Below are positions 9,769 to 18,780 of a stretch of DNA of 44,791 nucleotides, one piece after another. Origin of the DNA: Propionibacteriaceae bacterium (GTDB lineage: Bacteria > Actinomycetota > Actinomycetes > Propionibacteriales > Propionibacteriaceae). Each line of letters starts with the position of its first letter. The first letter of the stretch is position 1. The notes under the pieces were generated by a model. It had not been told where the DNA came from. It did no database searches and saw only the letters and a list, made by a program, of their open reading frames with translations. Position numbers and translations under genes: made by a program. The stretch is from NCBI GenBank assembly GCA_031272825.1, contig JAISTE010000121.1:1-44791 (forward strand), read 5' to 3'.

Positions 9769-9795
9769 TTGGCACTCAAGCAAGCGGAGTGCTAA
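9769..9795. promoter_or_regulatory. CIRCE operator (HrcA binding site)
   Basis: TTGGCACTC-N9-GAGTGCTAA matches the CIRCE consensus TTAGCACTC-N9-GAGTGCTAA at 17 of 18 arm positions. It lies upstream of groES, so heat-shock repression by HrcA is expected. Confidence 0.95.
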
Positions 9796-9823
9796 GAGGG
9801 GTGGGGTATGCGCCTAAGAGTTA

Positions 9824-9860
9824 AAAGGAGCGTGGGCGCGCCCCTCGGACGCGCCCACGC
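9824..9860 (-). terminator. Terminator of the glycerophosphodiesterase operon
   Basis: GCGTGGGCGCG pairs over 11 bases with CGCGCCCACGC. Read on the minus strand, the hairpin is followed by TCCTTTTAA. It begins 14 bases after the phosphodiesterase stop. Confidence 0.8.
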
Positions 9861-9873
9861 GGGATGGGAATCA

Positions 9874-10650
9874 CTACTGAGGAAAGATTCTTGTCATTTT
9901 GTCGGCGTAGTCGGTGAAGATGCCGTCTACGCCCCAGTTGAACAGCTCGTTGGCACGCGCAGGTTCGTTGACCGTCCACACGTTCACCCTAAAGCCCGCT
10001 TCCCGGATGGCCTCCACGCGTTCCTTGGTCAGGCCGGTGTTTTCCAGGTGGGCGTATTCGGCACCCGTGAGCTCCAGGGAGGTGCGCCAGTCGTCGTAGA
10101 AGGCGACGGTCTCCCACAGGCACGCCACCGGGTATTGCGGCAGCGCGCGCTTTACCTCGGCCAGGATCAGCCAGTTGAACGACGAGATGATCACCTCGCG
10201 CTCGGGGTCCAGCTTTTCCAGGGCCGCGCTCAGGCCGTCGATGAACGGGCGAACCGCCGAGATCCCGGCCGTGTTGGCCTTGATCTCGATGTTCGCGTTC
10301 AGCCCGCGGTTGTTCAGCACCTGGATCAGCTGCGGGAGCGTCGGCAGCGGCTCACCGGCGAACTCGGGGCCGAACCAGGAACCGGCGTCGATCTTCTCCA
10401 GGTCGACGGCCGTGAGCGAGTTGTACGACCCGGCCATGTTCGTCGTGCGATCCAAAGTCCAGTCGTGGCAAATGGAGATGGTTCCGTCGGCGAGGACGTC
10501 GACGTCGGTCTCGATCCATTTCGCGCCGACGTCCGCGGCCCGGTTGAAGGACACGAGTGTGTTCTCAGGGCATTGGCTCGGCAGTCCGCGGTGGCCGAAG
10601 ACTCGGCGCTGCGACGGGCCCGTGACGGGCGCGAGCGGGTAGTTAGGCAT
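9874..10650 (-). CDS. ugpQ: Glycerophosphodiester phosphodiesterase
   Basis: This enzyme hydrolyses glycerophosphodiesters to glycerol 3-phosphate and an alcohol. The 258 residues form a GDPD TIM barrel with FGHRGLPSQCPENTLVSF (catalytic His and the ENT motif), the metal-binding IETDVDVLADG, the second catalytic His in ICHDWTLDRTTN, and IEIKAN near the barrel centre. The ATG at 10650 is preferred to an upstream in-frame start, which adds an Arg/Ser/Pro-rich tail. It overlaps the end of the MFS gene by eight bases, so it is coupled to it. No signal peptide is seen, so it acts in the cytoplasm on imported substrate. Confidence 0.92.
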   Translation of the reverse strand: MPNYPLAPVTGPSQRRVFGHRGLPSQCPENTLVSFNRAADVGAKWIETDVDVLADGTISICHDWTLDRTTNMAGSYNSLTAVDLEKIDAGSWFGPEFAGEPLPTLPQLIQVLNNRGLNANIEIKANTAGISAVRPFIDGLSAALEKLDPEREVIISSFNWLILAEVKRALPQYPVACLWETVAFYDDWRTSLELTGAEYAHLENTGLTKERVEAIREAGFRVNVWTVNEPARANELFNWGVDGIFTDYADKMTRIFPQ

Positions 10651-11980
10651 TGGATTCCTTCTTCTCGGCGCGCTTGTTGAGGAACACCAGGCCGAGCGCG
10701 CAGACGGCACCGATGGCGGCAACCACCAGCGTAATCGTGAAGATCTGCTCGTAGCCCACCGCCGGGTTGGCGGCGTTGGCGTCCAAGATGGCCCCGTTCA
10801 TCGGGTAGGCCCAGAAGATCGACGCGTAGGTCAAGAACGAGCCGACCGACATGGCCGAGCCGGAGATGCCCTCGGGGAGCTTGAGCTCGGCGACCGGGGC
10901 CAGGATCACGCCCTTGCCCAGGAAGGTGGCGAAGGCCATCAGCATCAGCAAAATCATCGACGGCCACAGCATGTCTTGCCCGTGGGGCAGGAGCAGGACG
11001 ACGGCCGTCACCACTACTACGAGGCCGAGGGCGGAGCCGAGCATCTTCGTCGAGGATTTGAACACGTAGTCGGAGATGATTCCGGCGACCAAACCCGCGA
11101 CGATACCCATGAAGCCGGTGTTGATGATGCCGAACAGGCCTGCCAGCCCCTCGTCGATGCCGAAGACCAGGGTCAGGTACGGGGCCGAGCAGTAGATCAG
11201 GTTGACGTACGTCCAATAAAGAGTGAGCGCGGCCAGGCCTGCCATCCACACGCGCGGCTTGACGATGACCTTGAACAGCCCGACGAGCGCGGCATAGGAG
11301 TTGGAGTGGTGTTCGACCTTCGCGATCTCGTTGTCGGGCACGTACTTGTGGACGCAGTAGAGCAGCGGGATGAGCAGCGCCGCGTAGACGATGCACGCGA
11401 TACGCATGACGAGGTTCGCCTGGTCGTCCCAGATGATCATCGCGCCGATGACGATGAGGTTCATCGCGAACTCGGCGAAACGGCGGATGGATTCAAGCAG
11501 CCCCATCGCCATGCCCTGACCCTCGGAGTTTTCCTCTCTGGCTACCAGGGATACTCCGTTGACGACGGCTGGCCACATGATGGCATCGAGCAGACCCCAA
11601 GAGATCGCGATGGCAACCATCACCGAGAACGGCGGCAGGAACAGGTAGAGGATCGCGTAGGTGAGCAGCCGCCAGGCGATCGACCAGAACAAGATGGTCT
11701 TGACCTTGAAGCGGTTCTGGATCCAGCCTGCGGGCACGTAGAAGAACGTGGCGATGCCGATCCACCCCATCAGGACGCCGAACTCGGTTGCCGACACTCC
11801 CAGCATGTTTTGCAGGGGGATCAGCAAGGAGCCCTTGAAGGCTTCGAAGGAGGAGTAGACGAGCTGGCCGGACATCACGACGGTCAGGAACGGGACGAGT
11901 TTGCCGCGGCGCATGAAGCCTGGGAGTTTGTCCTTCCAGGTTTTGGGCGCGCCCTCGGCGAGGGTTGCATCAGTTGACAT
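10643..11980 (-). CDS. MFS transporter, probable glycerophosphodiester or organophosphate importer
   Basis: This 445-residue protein has about 12 hydrophobic helices in two halves joined by a hydrophilic loop near residues 205-235, the major facilitator layout. It begins with a hydrophilic tail MSTDATLAEGAPKTWKDKL and has AAGG upstream of the ATG. The substrate is inferred from the overlapping cytoplasmic glycerophosphodiesterase downstream. I see no sequence motif that fixes the substrate, so sugar or other organophosphate uptake remains possible. The 338-base gap on its 5' side holds its promoter region and a composite repeat. Confidence 0.8.
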   Translation of the reverse strand: MSTDATLAEGAPKTWKDKLPGFMRRGKLVPFLTVVMSGQLVYSSFEAFKGSLLIPLQNMLGVSATEFGVLMGWIGIATFFYVPAGWIQNRFKVKTILFWSIAWRLLTYAILYLFLPPFSVMVAIAISWGLLDAIMWPAVVNGVSLVAREENSEGQGMAMGLLESIRRFAEFAMNLIVIGAMIIWDDQANLVMRIACIVYAALLIPLLYCVHKYVPDNEIAKVEHHSNSYAALVGLFKVIVKPRVWMAGLAALTLYWTYVNLIYCSAPYLTLVFGIDEGLAGLFGIINTGFMGIVAGLVAGIISDYVFKSSTKMLGSALGLVVVVTAVVLLLPHGQDMLWPSMILLMLMAFATFLGKGVILAPVAELKLPEGISGSAMSVGSFLTYASIFWAYPMNGAILDANAANPAVGYEQIFTITLVVAAIGAVCALGLVFLNKRAEKKESNA

Positions 11981-12191
11981 ATAACTTCCTTGTACGTTGA
12001 ACGGGGGTTCGGTTGAGAGAGTCTTCCATCAGTCAAACTAAAGTCGCAAACGTGCAGGCGGTTTGTACGCAAACGTGCAGGAAATGCGCAAGTCAGGGGA
12101 CGTTTGTGGATTTGACGTCGTTGCTACTTTTGGAGTAATGCCCAACTGTCAGTGTCCACAGTAACACTTGACATGCGGGGTTCCATTACTC

Positions 12192-12300
12192 GTCATCCCG
12201 CGCGTAAGTCGCGGGATCTGTTTATCGTGGAGGAAAGGAAATGGAGATCCTGCGACTACGCGCAGGATGATGAGTCAGGAGATCCCGCATGGCAAGCGCG
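12192..12300 (+). repeat. Composite ~105-bp repeat element, copy A
   Basis: Two family 1 palindromes in inverted orientation (12192-12219 and 12245-12271) flank a short core ending GGAAATGGAGATCC and are followed by GATGAGTCAGGAGATCCC. The same order recurs at 28149-28255 and, reversed, at 32750-32860. It fills most of the gap between the MFS and kinase genes. Confidence 0.8.
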
Positions 12301-12318
12301 GGGCCCAAACCACTGCAC

Positions 12319-13725
12319 TTATTCCTCAGTAAACGGAACTTCCTGCCCGGGCAGCCGCACGGTGAACTCGGCCCCGCCCTGGGGCAGGTTGGCCGCGCGC
12401 ACCCAGCCGCCGTGGGCCTTGATCGTCTGCATGACGATGGACAGGCCCAGGCCCGAGCCCGGCGTGTTGCGCGACTTGTCGGAGCGGTAGAAGCGGTCGA
12501 AGACGTGCGGCAGGTCGGCGGGATCGATGCCGGGGCCCTGATCCGAGATCGTTAGGCGATCGCCGGTCATGCGCACGGTGATCGTCCCTTGCGGGGGCGA
12601 GAATTTCACGGCGTTGTCCAGCAGGTTGGTGATCGCGCGCTCCAGCGAGACTTGGTCGCCGTAGACGAAGAACGGGCTGAGCTCGACGTCGAAGATCATG
12701 TTCGGGCCGCGGCGATGGGCGCGCTCTAGGGCCCGCTCGACGGTTTCCATAAAGTCGACGGGTTCGGGCGCGGCCTGCACCGGATCGCGCGAAAGGTGCA
12801 CGAGATCGCCGATCAGGGCGGTGAACTCGCCCAGCTGGGCGGCGACATCCTTGAGAATCTCGCCGCGCGCACCCTCGGGCAGCATGTTGGTCTTCTCGTC
12901 GGCCACCAGCAGCTCGACGTTCGTACGCAGGGCCGTAAGCGGCGTGCGCAGCTCGTGGGCGGCGTCGTCGATGAGCTGACGCTGGCGTTCCCTGGAGGTG
13001 GCCAGCGATTCCATCATCTCGTTGTAGCGCCTGCCCAGCGCGGCCACCTCATCCATGCCCTCGATGGCGATGGGTTCGAGTTCGTCGGTTTCGGCCACCC
13101 GCGCGACGGCCTCCGTCAGCTTGTGCAGCGGCTCCAGCGAGGAGCGGGCGATCACCCAGCCTGCGGCGGTGGCGATGATCGCCGCCAGCACGCCGAAGAT
13201 CAACAGGGACGACGCCAGCGAGCGCAAAATGCTCTGAGTAGGGGAGATTTCCCGGCCAACGACCAGCGCGTAGTGGCCGGTTGTGCCCTGGGCGTCGGTG
13301 CCGGAAACGGGGACGACGACCACGCGAAAGTCCTCCCCGTCGACCGAACGCACGGTGGAGGCGAGCTTTCCCTGCTGCAGGCGGGCGATGGCCACCTCGT
13401 CCTGGGTGTAGGCGAGCAGCGCGTTTTGCTGGGGGAAGGTGGATTTGTCGGCCTTGACGACGAGCACGGTCGCGTTGGCGGCGGTGAGCAGGTCGTTGTT
13501 CAGCCCGCCCAGGCCCTCGATGTCGCCGCCGATCCAGCCTTTGGTGGACTCGGCAATATCGTAAAGTTCCTCGTCAAGCTGGGAATAGACCGTCGAGGTG
13601 GTGATCAGGTAGGCGGCGATGCCGGTGACGGTGATGGCTCCCGCCACGGCTGCCGAGATCAGGGCCGCGAGCTTGTCCTGGAGCGGGCCGCGGCGGCCCA
13701 TCAGACGCTTGAGCCAGCGGATCAC
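12319..13725 (-). CDS. Sensor histidine kinase, MprB-like
   Basis: This 468-residue kinase has transmembrane helices at about 20-43 and 168-193 around an extracytoplasmic sensor of about 125 residues, then a HAMP linker (about 194-246). The phosphoacceptor is His257 in [19 protein letters not shown]. The ATP-binding domain has the N box [13 protein letters not shown]1 ISDQGPGID and G2 GSGLGLSIV. It phosphorylates the response regulator encoded just upstream, whose stop it overlaps by four bases (ATGA). Domain order and the partner resemble the mycobacterial envelope-stress MprAB pair; the signal itself cannot be read from sequence. Confidence 0.92.
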   Translation of the reverse strand: MIRWLKRLMGRRGPLQDKLAALISAAVAGAITVTGIAAYLITTSTVYSQLDEELYDIAESTKGWIGGDIEGLGGLNNDLLTAANATVLVVKADKSTFPQQNALLAYTQDEVAIARLQQGKLASTVRSVDGEDFRVVVVPVSGTDAQGTTGHYALVVGREISPTQSILRSLASSLLIFGVLAAIIATAAGWVIARSSLEPLHKLTEAVARVAETDELEPIAIEGMDEVAALGRRYNEMMESLATSRERQRQLIDDAAHELRTPLTALRTNVELLVADEKTNMLPEGARGEILKDVAAQLGEFTALIGDLVHLSRDPVQAAPEPVDFMETVERALERAHRRGPNMIFDVELSPFFVYGDQVSLERAITNLLDNAVKFSPPQGTITVRMTGDRLTISDQGPGIDPADLPHVFDRFYRSDKSRNTPGSGLGLSIVMQTIKAHGGWVRAANLPQGGAEFTVRLPGQEVPFTEE

Positions 13726-14420
13726 GGGGGCGTCTCACGCAGGACGTAGCCGATGCCGCGCACGGTGTGGATGAGCCTGGGCTCTCCCCCGGCCTCGATC
13801 TTGCGGCGCAGATAGCCGATGTAGACCTCCAGCGAGTTTGCGGTCGCGGGCAGGTCAGGCCAGACGGCCTCCAGCAGCTCCTTGCGGTAGAGCACCCGGC
13901 GCGGGTTCTTCAAGAAGTGCTCAAGCAGGTCGAACTCGGTGCGGGTCAGGGAAATGCGCTTGCCGCCGCGGGTTACCTCGCGCGAATGGGGGTCGAGCGA
14001 GAGATCGTCGAAGATGAGCACGCCGTCGTCGACGTCCGCGGGCCCGGCGGGACGCACGCGCCGGGTGAGCGCGCGCAGGCGGGCGAGGAGCTCTTCTAAG
14101 GAGAAAGGCTTGGCCATGTAGTCGTCGGCCCCGGCGTCCAGCCCGTCGATGCGGTCGTCCACCGCGTCGCGGGCGGTGAGAATCAGGATCGGGATGTCGT
14201 TGCCGGATTCGCGCAGGGACTTGGTCGTCTCCAGCCCGTCCAGCCGCGGCATCATGACGTCCATGATGATGGCGTCGGTATGGGTATGGGAGAGCTTGGC
14301 GAGCGCATCGATACCGTCGACGGCCGTCGTCACGTCATACCCGGAGAACTGAAGGGTGCGCGCGAGGGAGTCACGGACGGCTTGATCGTCGTCGACTACC
14401 AGGATGTGCATGGTGGGCAT
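13722..14420 (-). CDS. OmpR-family response regulator, MprA-like
   Basis: This 232-residue regulator has a receiver domain with the acidic cluster VVDDDQ, phosphoacceptor Asp54 in [12 protein letters not shown], and the conserved Lys in [18 protein letters not shown] winged-helix DNA-binding domain follows (about 140-230: [20 protein letters not shown] and [11 protein letters not shown]). The ATG at 14420 is preferred because the family starts a few residues before ILVVDDD; an in-frame upstream start adds 15 unmatched residues. The regulator gene precedes and overlaps its kinase gene. Confidence 0.92.
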   Translation of the reverse strand: MPTMHILVVDDDQAVRDSLARTLQFSGYDVTTAVDGIDALAKLSHTHTDAIIMDVMMPRLDGLETTKSLRESGNDIPILILTARDAVDDRIDGLDAGADDYMAKPFSLEELLARLRALTRRVRPAGPADVDDGVLIFDDLSLDPHSREVTRGGKRISLTRTEFDLLEHFLKNPRRVLYRKELLEAVWPDLPATANSLEVYIGYLRRKIEAGGEPRLIHTVRGIGYVLRETPP

Positions 14421-14492
14421 TCTACTCGGAGTTCGGCAATAAAGACGGTTGCTTGGCCTTACCAAAAGGAACCGCCCCCATTGGTAAAGCCC

Positions 14493-14933
14493 TCAGCTGA
14501 GCAGAACTGGGATGGCCCGCTCCAAGACGGCTAGCGTTTCTTCGAAGTCATCGCGGGTGCCGTACCAGGGATCGGGCAGCGGGTCGCCGGGCCGGGCCTC
14601 GGGGTCGAAGTCGGTGATGAGCTTGATGGGCGCCGCGTCGGGGCGGTGCTTCTCGATCCAATACTGGTGGTAGCGCTCGGCGACGACGAGCAGGTCGGCG
14701 TCCCGGGCTTCCTCGCGGGTGAGCTTGTGGGCGCGGTGATCGCCGACCGGATAGCCGTGGGTCTTGAGCACATCGGCGGCGCGGCGATCCATGCGGTTGC
14801 CGTGTTCTTCGTCGGAGATTCCCGCCGAATCAAAATCGAAGTCGAGCCCGCGGGCCTCGGCATAGGCCCGCGCGACTTGCTCGGCCATGGCCGAGCGGCA
14901 GATATTCCCATGGCAGATGAACACGATTTTCAC
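14493..14933 (-). CDS. Low-molecular-weight protein-tyrosine phosphatase
   Basis: This 146-residue phosphatase has the signature CHGNICRS: nucleophile Cys7 and phosphate-binding Arg13. The general acid aspartate lies in DPWYG near residue 120. Actinobacterial relatives such as PtpA dephosphorylate protein tyrosines and can be secreted, but no signal peptide is visible here. It stands between proC and the two-component system on the same strand, with 63-72 base gaps, so co-transcription is possible but unproven. Confidence 0.92.
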   Translation of the reverse strand: MKIVFICHGNICRSAMAEQVARAYAEARGLDFDFDSAGISDEEHGNRMDRRAADVLKTHGYPVGDHRAHKLTREEARDADLLVVAERYHQYWIEKHRPDAAPIKLITDFDPEARPGDPLPDPWYGTRDDFEETLAVLERAIPVLLS

Positions 14934-14996
14934 GCGGGCGAGTATAACGGGATGCCGCTTTGGCCCGGCCGGAAGCCAGGGAATGACGTTGGAGCC

Positions 14997-15863
14997 CTAC
15001 CCCAGCTTCGCCGCGCGGTTCGCGGCCTTCTTCGCCAAGGCCGCCGAGCGGTCGCGCGCGGCCTCCATGGCTTCCATGAACGCGGCCTTTACCTTGTTTT
15101 CTTCCAACATGCGCTGGGCGGCGGCGGTCGTGCCGCCGGGGGACGTCACGCGCTCGCGCAGCACCGTCGGGTGTTCGCCCGATTCGACCAGCAGCTTGGC
15201 CGAGCCGTACATGGTCTGGTTGACCAGGACCGTCGCGGTGTCGCGCGGCAGGCCCAACATGACCCCGGCGTCGATCATGGCCTCGACCACGAAGAACAGG
15301 TAGGCGGGGCCGGAACCGGAGATGGCCGTCACAGCGTCTTGGTAGCGCTCGGGGACGACGATCGCCTTGCCAACTGCCGAAAGCAGATCGACGGCGTACT
15401 TCAGGTGTTCCTTTTGCGCGCAGACGCCCGGGGAAACGGCGGCCATGCCCTCGTCAACGCGGGCGGGGGTGTTCGGCATGACGCGCACCACCGGAGTGCC
15501 CTCGGGCATGAAGGATTCGATGAGTTGGGTCGTCACACCCGCGCACAGAGAGATGATGAGGGTGCCGGGCCTGATGTGCTTGGCGACCTGCGGGAAGACG
15601 TCGGTGGAATCCTGCGGCTTTACGACGACCACAACGGTATTCGCCTGCTCGGCGGCCTTATCCAGGTCGGCGGAATTGACGCCGTAGCGGTAGGCGATCT
15701 GTTCCATGCGCTCGGGCATGGCGTCGACAGCGATGATGTCTTGGGGCTTCCAGCCGGAGCGGACCAAACCGGCCACGAGCGTCTCGCCCATGACGCCGGT
15801 TCCGACGACGGCGAGCGGCAGCCCTTGGTGCGGTGCGGACGGGGCGGATGCGGGAGTACTCAT
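14997..15863 (-). CDS. proC: Pyrroline-5-carboxylate reductase
   Basis: ProC reduces pyrroline-5-carboxylate to proline using NAD(P)H. The 288 residues start with a short Ser/Ala/Pro tail, then the Rossmann motif LAVVGTGVMGETLVAGLV, the VVVVVKPQD segment, VVRVMPNTPARVDEGM, and the family block ISGSGPAYLFF. The C-terminal VTSPGGTTAAA is also typical. The ATG at 15863 has TATCCT (15870-15875) six bases upstream and no Shine-Dalgarno, so it looks leaderless. It lies directly downstream of the PucR gene on the same strand. That may be chance, but it is notable because a class III aminotransferase and an ornithine cyclodeaminase-family gene also flank this region. Confidence 0.94.
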   Translation of the reverse strand: MSTPASAPSAPHQGLPLAVVGTGVMGETLVAGLVRSGWKPQDIIAVDAMPERMEQIAYRYGVNSADLDKAAEQANTVVVVVKPQDSTDVFPQVAKHIRPGTLIISLCAGVTTQLIESFMPEGTPVVRVMPNTPARVDEGMAAVSPGVCAQKEHLKYAVDLLSAVGKAIVVPERYQDAVTAISGSGPAYLFFVVEAMIDAGVMLGLPRDTATVLVNQTMYGSAKLLVESGEHPTVLRERVTSPGGTTAAAQRMLEENKVKAAFMEAMEAARDRSAALAKKAANRAAKLG

Positions 15864-15932
15864 GGGGACAGGATAGTCCGGGCCTGAGTGCGGGTACGCA
15901 ACCCTAAATAGTCTGAGCACCATCCAGGCCGG

Positions 15933-17333
15933 TCAGCGGCCGACGTCCAGCGCGCGCAGCGCGAAGTAGAGATCGTTTCTGACTGCGGCGTCGGTTAGCT
16001 TTGCGCCGAGCATCGCTTCGATTCGCTCCAGTCTGCGCCGAACCGTGTGGCGGTGGACGCCGAGCGCCCGGGCGGTTTCCTCGTTGGACGTCGTCTCTAG
16101 CCACAGCTGCAGCGTTTCCAGGTCGGTTGGCTGGTTCGTAAGCTCGCCGAGCAGCGCATCGGCGAGCGCGACCCCCGCCTGACCGAGCAGCGCGACCACC
16201 GTGGGCTGGCCGCCGAGCTCGGCTTGGGCCAGTGCCCGCTCGGCCTCCGCTTTCCCCTGCCCCACCGACACCCAAGTCGGGCACCGAGCTGCGCCATAGG
16301 GAACGCTCAGCTTTCCCTCGAGCTCGGCAAAGCGTTCGGCCTCCAGGATGGCCCAGTTCCGGCCTCCCGCCTCGGCCTGGATCGCACTTCCCAGTTCCAG
16401 CGCCGACGGCGAACACACCAGGGCCAGCGGCTCAGCCGGGATCGACGGCCACAGCTGGGCCAACACACGAAGATCGGCATTTCCGGCCAGCAGTGCCTCC
16501 ATCGCGAGCTTGCGCAGTTCGGACAGTGAACGTTCCAGTCTCGCCTCCATGCCCAGCAGCGCGGTGAGCAGCGTCATGGACAACATGCACGTGGTCGTCG
16601 CTACTGAGTCGAAGCCGGAGCGGTTGCCGCAGGCCAGGATCCCGAGCTGTACCCCGCCGGAGGCGATGGAGTAGGCGGCGAGGTGAGTGCTCCCGTCGCG
16701 CTCGAAGGTGGCACTGCGCTCGGAGGCCCGGTGGCGGCTGGCAACCTGCTCGGCCAGCCCCGAATAGACGACGTGTGTAATCTCGCGCAGCCCGCCATTT
16801 GCCGTAATCAGCGCCGCCCAGCCGTCGATTGCCTGGGCGGTGCGCTGCAGCACGGAGGGCACGGGCTCGCGCGTACCCACCGCGGCGATCAGCCTGCGCT
16901 GCGCCGAATTGGCCTGCCGCAAGAACGCGTGCTCGCTGGCCGAGCGCGAATGGGAGACGGCCTTGATTACGGCAGAGAACGGGGTTTTGTACGGAATCGT
17001 GAACACCGGAAGCCGGTGTCGGACCGCCGCTTCGACCAATTCTTCGGGCACCGAATCGTGGTGGACGCCCACCCCGAATCCCAGGCCGACGACACCCGAA
17101 TCCCGTAATCGTTTCACATAGTTGTTACAAAGCCCCTTGTCAGGGTTGTGGATAGAAAAATTTGAGCCGGTGGTGATGAGAACCTCGCCGGGTTCGGAGA
17201 AGAGGGTCGAATCGTTCAGCTCGCTTTGGTGCACCCACGAAACAACCGCGGCAAGGCTTTCCGGCCCGCCGGGATGAATCAGCTCCAAACCGAGCTCTTC
17301 GCGGGCCAGCAGCCACTTCAGATCGAACGCCAT
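15933..17333 (-). CDS. PucR-family transcriptional regulator
   Basis: This 466-residue regulator has the PucR N-terminal ligand domain (about 10-125, including LFSEPGEVLITTGSNF), a central GGDEF-like/GAF-like region, and a C-terminal helix-turn-helix of the HTH_30 type, ETTSNEETARALGVHRHTVR. PucR proteins often sense nitrogenous metabolites and activate adjacent catabolic genes. It is divergent from the aminotransferase gene across 157 bases that contain a strong dyad. I infer that it controls the nine-gene operon opposite. Confidence 0.9.
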   Translation of the reverse strand: MAFDLKWLLAREELGLELIHPGGPESLAAVVSWVHQSELNDSTLFSEPGEVLITTGSNFSIHNPDKGLCNNYVKRLRDSGVVGLGFGVGVHHDSVPEELVEAAVRHRLPVFTIPYKTPFSAVIKAVSHSRSASEHAFLRQANSAQRRLIAAVGTREPVPSVLQRTAQAIDGWAALITANGGLREITHVVYSGLAEQVASRHRASERSATFERDGSTHLAAYSIASGGVQLGILACGNRSGFDSVATTTCMLSMTLLTALLGMEARLERSLSELRKLAMEALLAGNADLRVLAQLWPSIPAEPLALVCSPSALELGSAIQAEAGGRNWAILEAERFAELEGKLSVPYGAARCPTWVSVGQGKAEAERALAQAELGGQPTVVALLGQAGVALADALLGELTNQPTDLETLQLWLETTSNEETARALGVHRHTVRRRLERIEAMLGAKLTDAAVRNDLYFALRALDVGR

Positions 17334-17383
17334 GAACCGAACATTCCACCAAATGCTCCAACCTGTACCGGCGATTCGTCTGA

Positions 17384-17401
17384 TTGTTACAACATGTACA
17401 A
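17384..17401. promoter_or_regulatory. Candidate PucR operator
   Basis: TTGTTACA-ACA-TGTACAA is an inverted repeat (one inserted T in the left arm) in the divergent promoter region. It lies 50 bases from the regulator start and 90 from the aminotransferase start. Binding is inferred. Confidence 0.5.
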
Positions 17402-17490
17402 GCTGGCGAAACTTGCGGGCCGCTTAGATGGTGCCCAAGCAACGGGGCGAAGGTGATCCTTCAGCCCCGTTTCGCATTGAGAGGAGCTCC

Positions 17491-18780
17491 ATGATCCGCT
17501 ACGCCGATTACAAGCAGTACCTGAGCCCGGCGCTGGCCAAGACGACGGAGATCGTGGCCGTGCGCGGCGAGGGCAGCTACCTGTGGGATAACGAGGGCCG
17601 CCGCTATATCGACTGGGTGCAGGGCATTGCGGTGAACGCGCTCGGCCACGCCCATCCCCGCGTGGTCGCCGCGATCCAGGAGCAGGTCGGAAAGCTGCTC
17701 ACGGCGTCGTTCAATATGGTCAACTACGAATCGACGCTGAAGTGGGCCAAGGCCATCGCCGAGATTTCCCCCGGCGAGCTGGGCACGACCTTCTTTTCCA
17801 ACGGGGGTGCTGAGGCCGTCGACGGGGCGCTGAAGCTGGCCCGCGCGGTTACCGGCCGCCCGGGGATCATCTCTTTCATCGGTTCTTTTCACGGGCGGAC
17901 CTTTGGCGGCACGTCCGTCACCAGCTCGAATGCGAAGTACCGCAAGGGCTACGACCCGCTGGTCGGAGCGATCGAGACCACCGCATACCCCAGCCCCGGG
18001 CAGTGCCCGGCCGGGCTCGGCGAACAGGGCCGCAGCGACTACGCGCTCGGCAGGCTGCAAGAGATTTTCGCGTACGTGCGTGCCCCGGAGACCGTCGCCG
18101 CGATCTTGATGGAGCCGGTTCAGGGCGAGGGCGGCTACATCGTGCCGCCGACACAGTTCGTCACCGCGATTCGGGAGATCTGCGACGAGCACGGGATCTT
18201 GCTCATCTTCGACGAAATCCAATCCGGCTACGGACGAACCGGCAAGTTCTTCGCCTCTGAGCACTTCGGGGTCGTGCCCGACATCATGACCGTCGGCAAA
18301 GCGATGGCCGGCGGGCTGCCCGCCTCGGGGATCGTTTCGACGCCCGAGATCATGGAGAAGTGGGCGGCCGGGCGCCACGGCGGCACGTTCGGCGGAAATC
18401 CAGTGGCCGCGGCTGCTGGGCTTGCGCTGCTGGAAGAGTACGCGCAGACGGACTTGCTTGCGAACGTCGTCGAGCAGGGCGGTTATTTGGCCAAGCGAAC
18501 GCAGGAATTCACCGAGAAATACCCAATCGTCACCGACGCCCGCGGGCTCGGCCTGATGCGGGCCATCGAGCTCAATCACCCCGACGGACGGCCCGGCGGC
18601 GATCTGTTGGAGAAGGTGCGGCGCGGCTGTCTGGACGGCGGGCTGTTGACGCTCGCCTGCGGGGTGAAGGCCAACGGGCTGCGGTTCGCGACCCCGCTGA
18701 ACGTTTCGAGAGACGTGCTGGATGAGGGCTTGGAAATCTTGGAGGGCGTGCTGGCCAAAGTTTGCGAGGAGGAAGCATGA
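17491..18780 (+). CDS. Class III (GabT/omega-type) aminotransferase
   Basis: This 429-residue PLP enzyme belongs to the class III aminotransferases, which mostly move amino groups from omega positions (GABA, ornithine, acetylornithine, beta-alanine). PLP ligands are visible: Asp241 in LLIFDEIQSGYGRTGKF and the Schiff-base Lys270 in TVGKAMAGGLP. The phosphate-binding SNGGAEAVDGALKLAR and SFHGRTFGG are also present. The ATG at 17491 is chosen for GAGGAG seven bases upstream and the family start; the in-frame GTG at 17428 adds 21 unmatched residues. It is the first gene of the PucR-linked operon. The exact substrate cannot be fixed. Confidence 0.9.
   Translation: MIRYADYKQYLSPALAKTTEIVAVRGEGSYLWDNEGRRYIDWVQGIAVNALGHAHPRVVAAIQEQVGKLLTASFNMVNYESTLKWAKAIAEISPGELGTTFFSNGGAEAVDGALKLARAVTGRPGIISFIGSFHGRTFGGTSVTSSNAKYRKGYDPLVGAIETTAYPSPGQCPAGLGEQGRSDYALGRLQEIFAYVRAPETVAAILMEPVQGEGGYIVPPTQFVTAIREICDEHGILLIFDEIQSGYGRTGKFFASEHFGVVPDIMTVGKAMAGGLPASGIVSTPEIMEKWAAGRHGGTFGGNPVAAAAGLALLEEYAQTDLLANVVEQGGYLAKRTQEFTEKYPIVTDARGLGLMRAIELNHPDGRPGGDLLEKVRRGCLDGGLLTLACGVKANGLRFATPLNVSRDVLDEGLEILEGVLAKVCEEEA

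Noticed and set aside
12152..12490. 112-residue plus-strand frame before the kinase stop
   Set aside because: Half is a translated composite repeat and the rest is antisense to the kinase.
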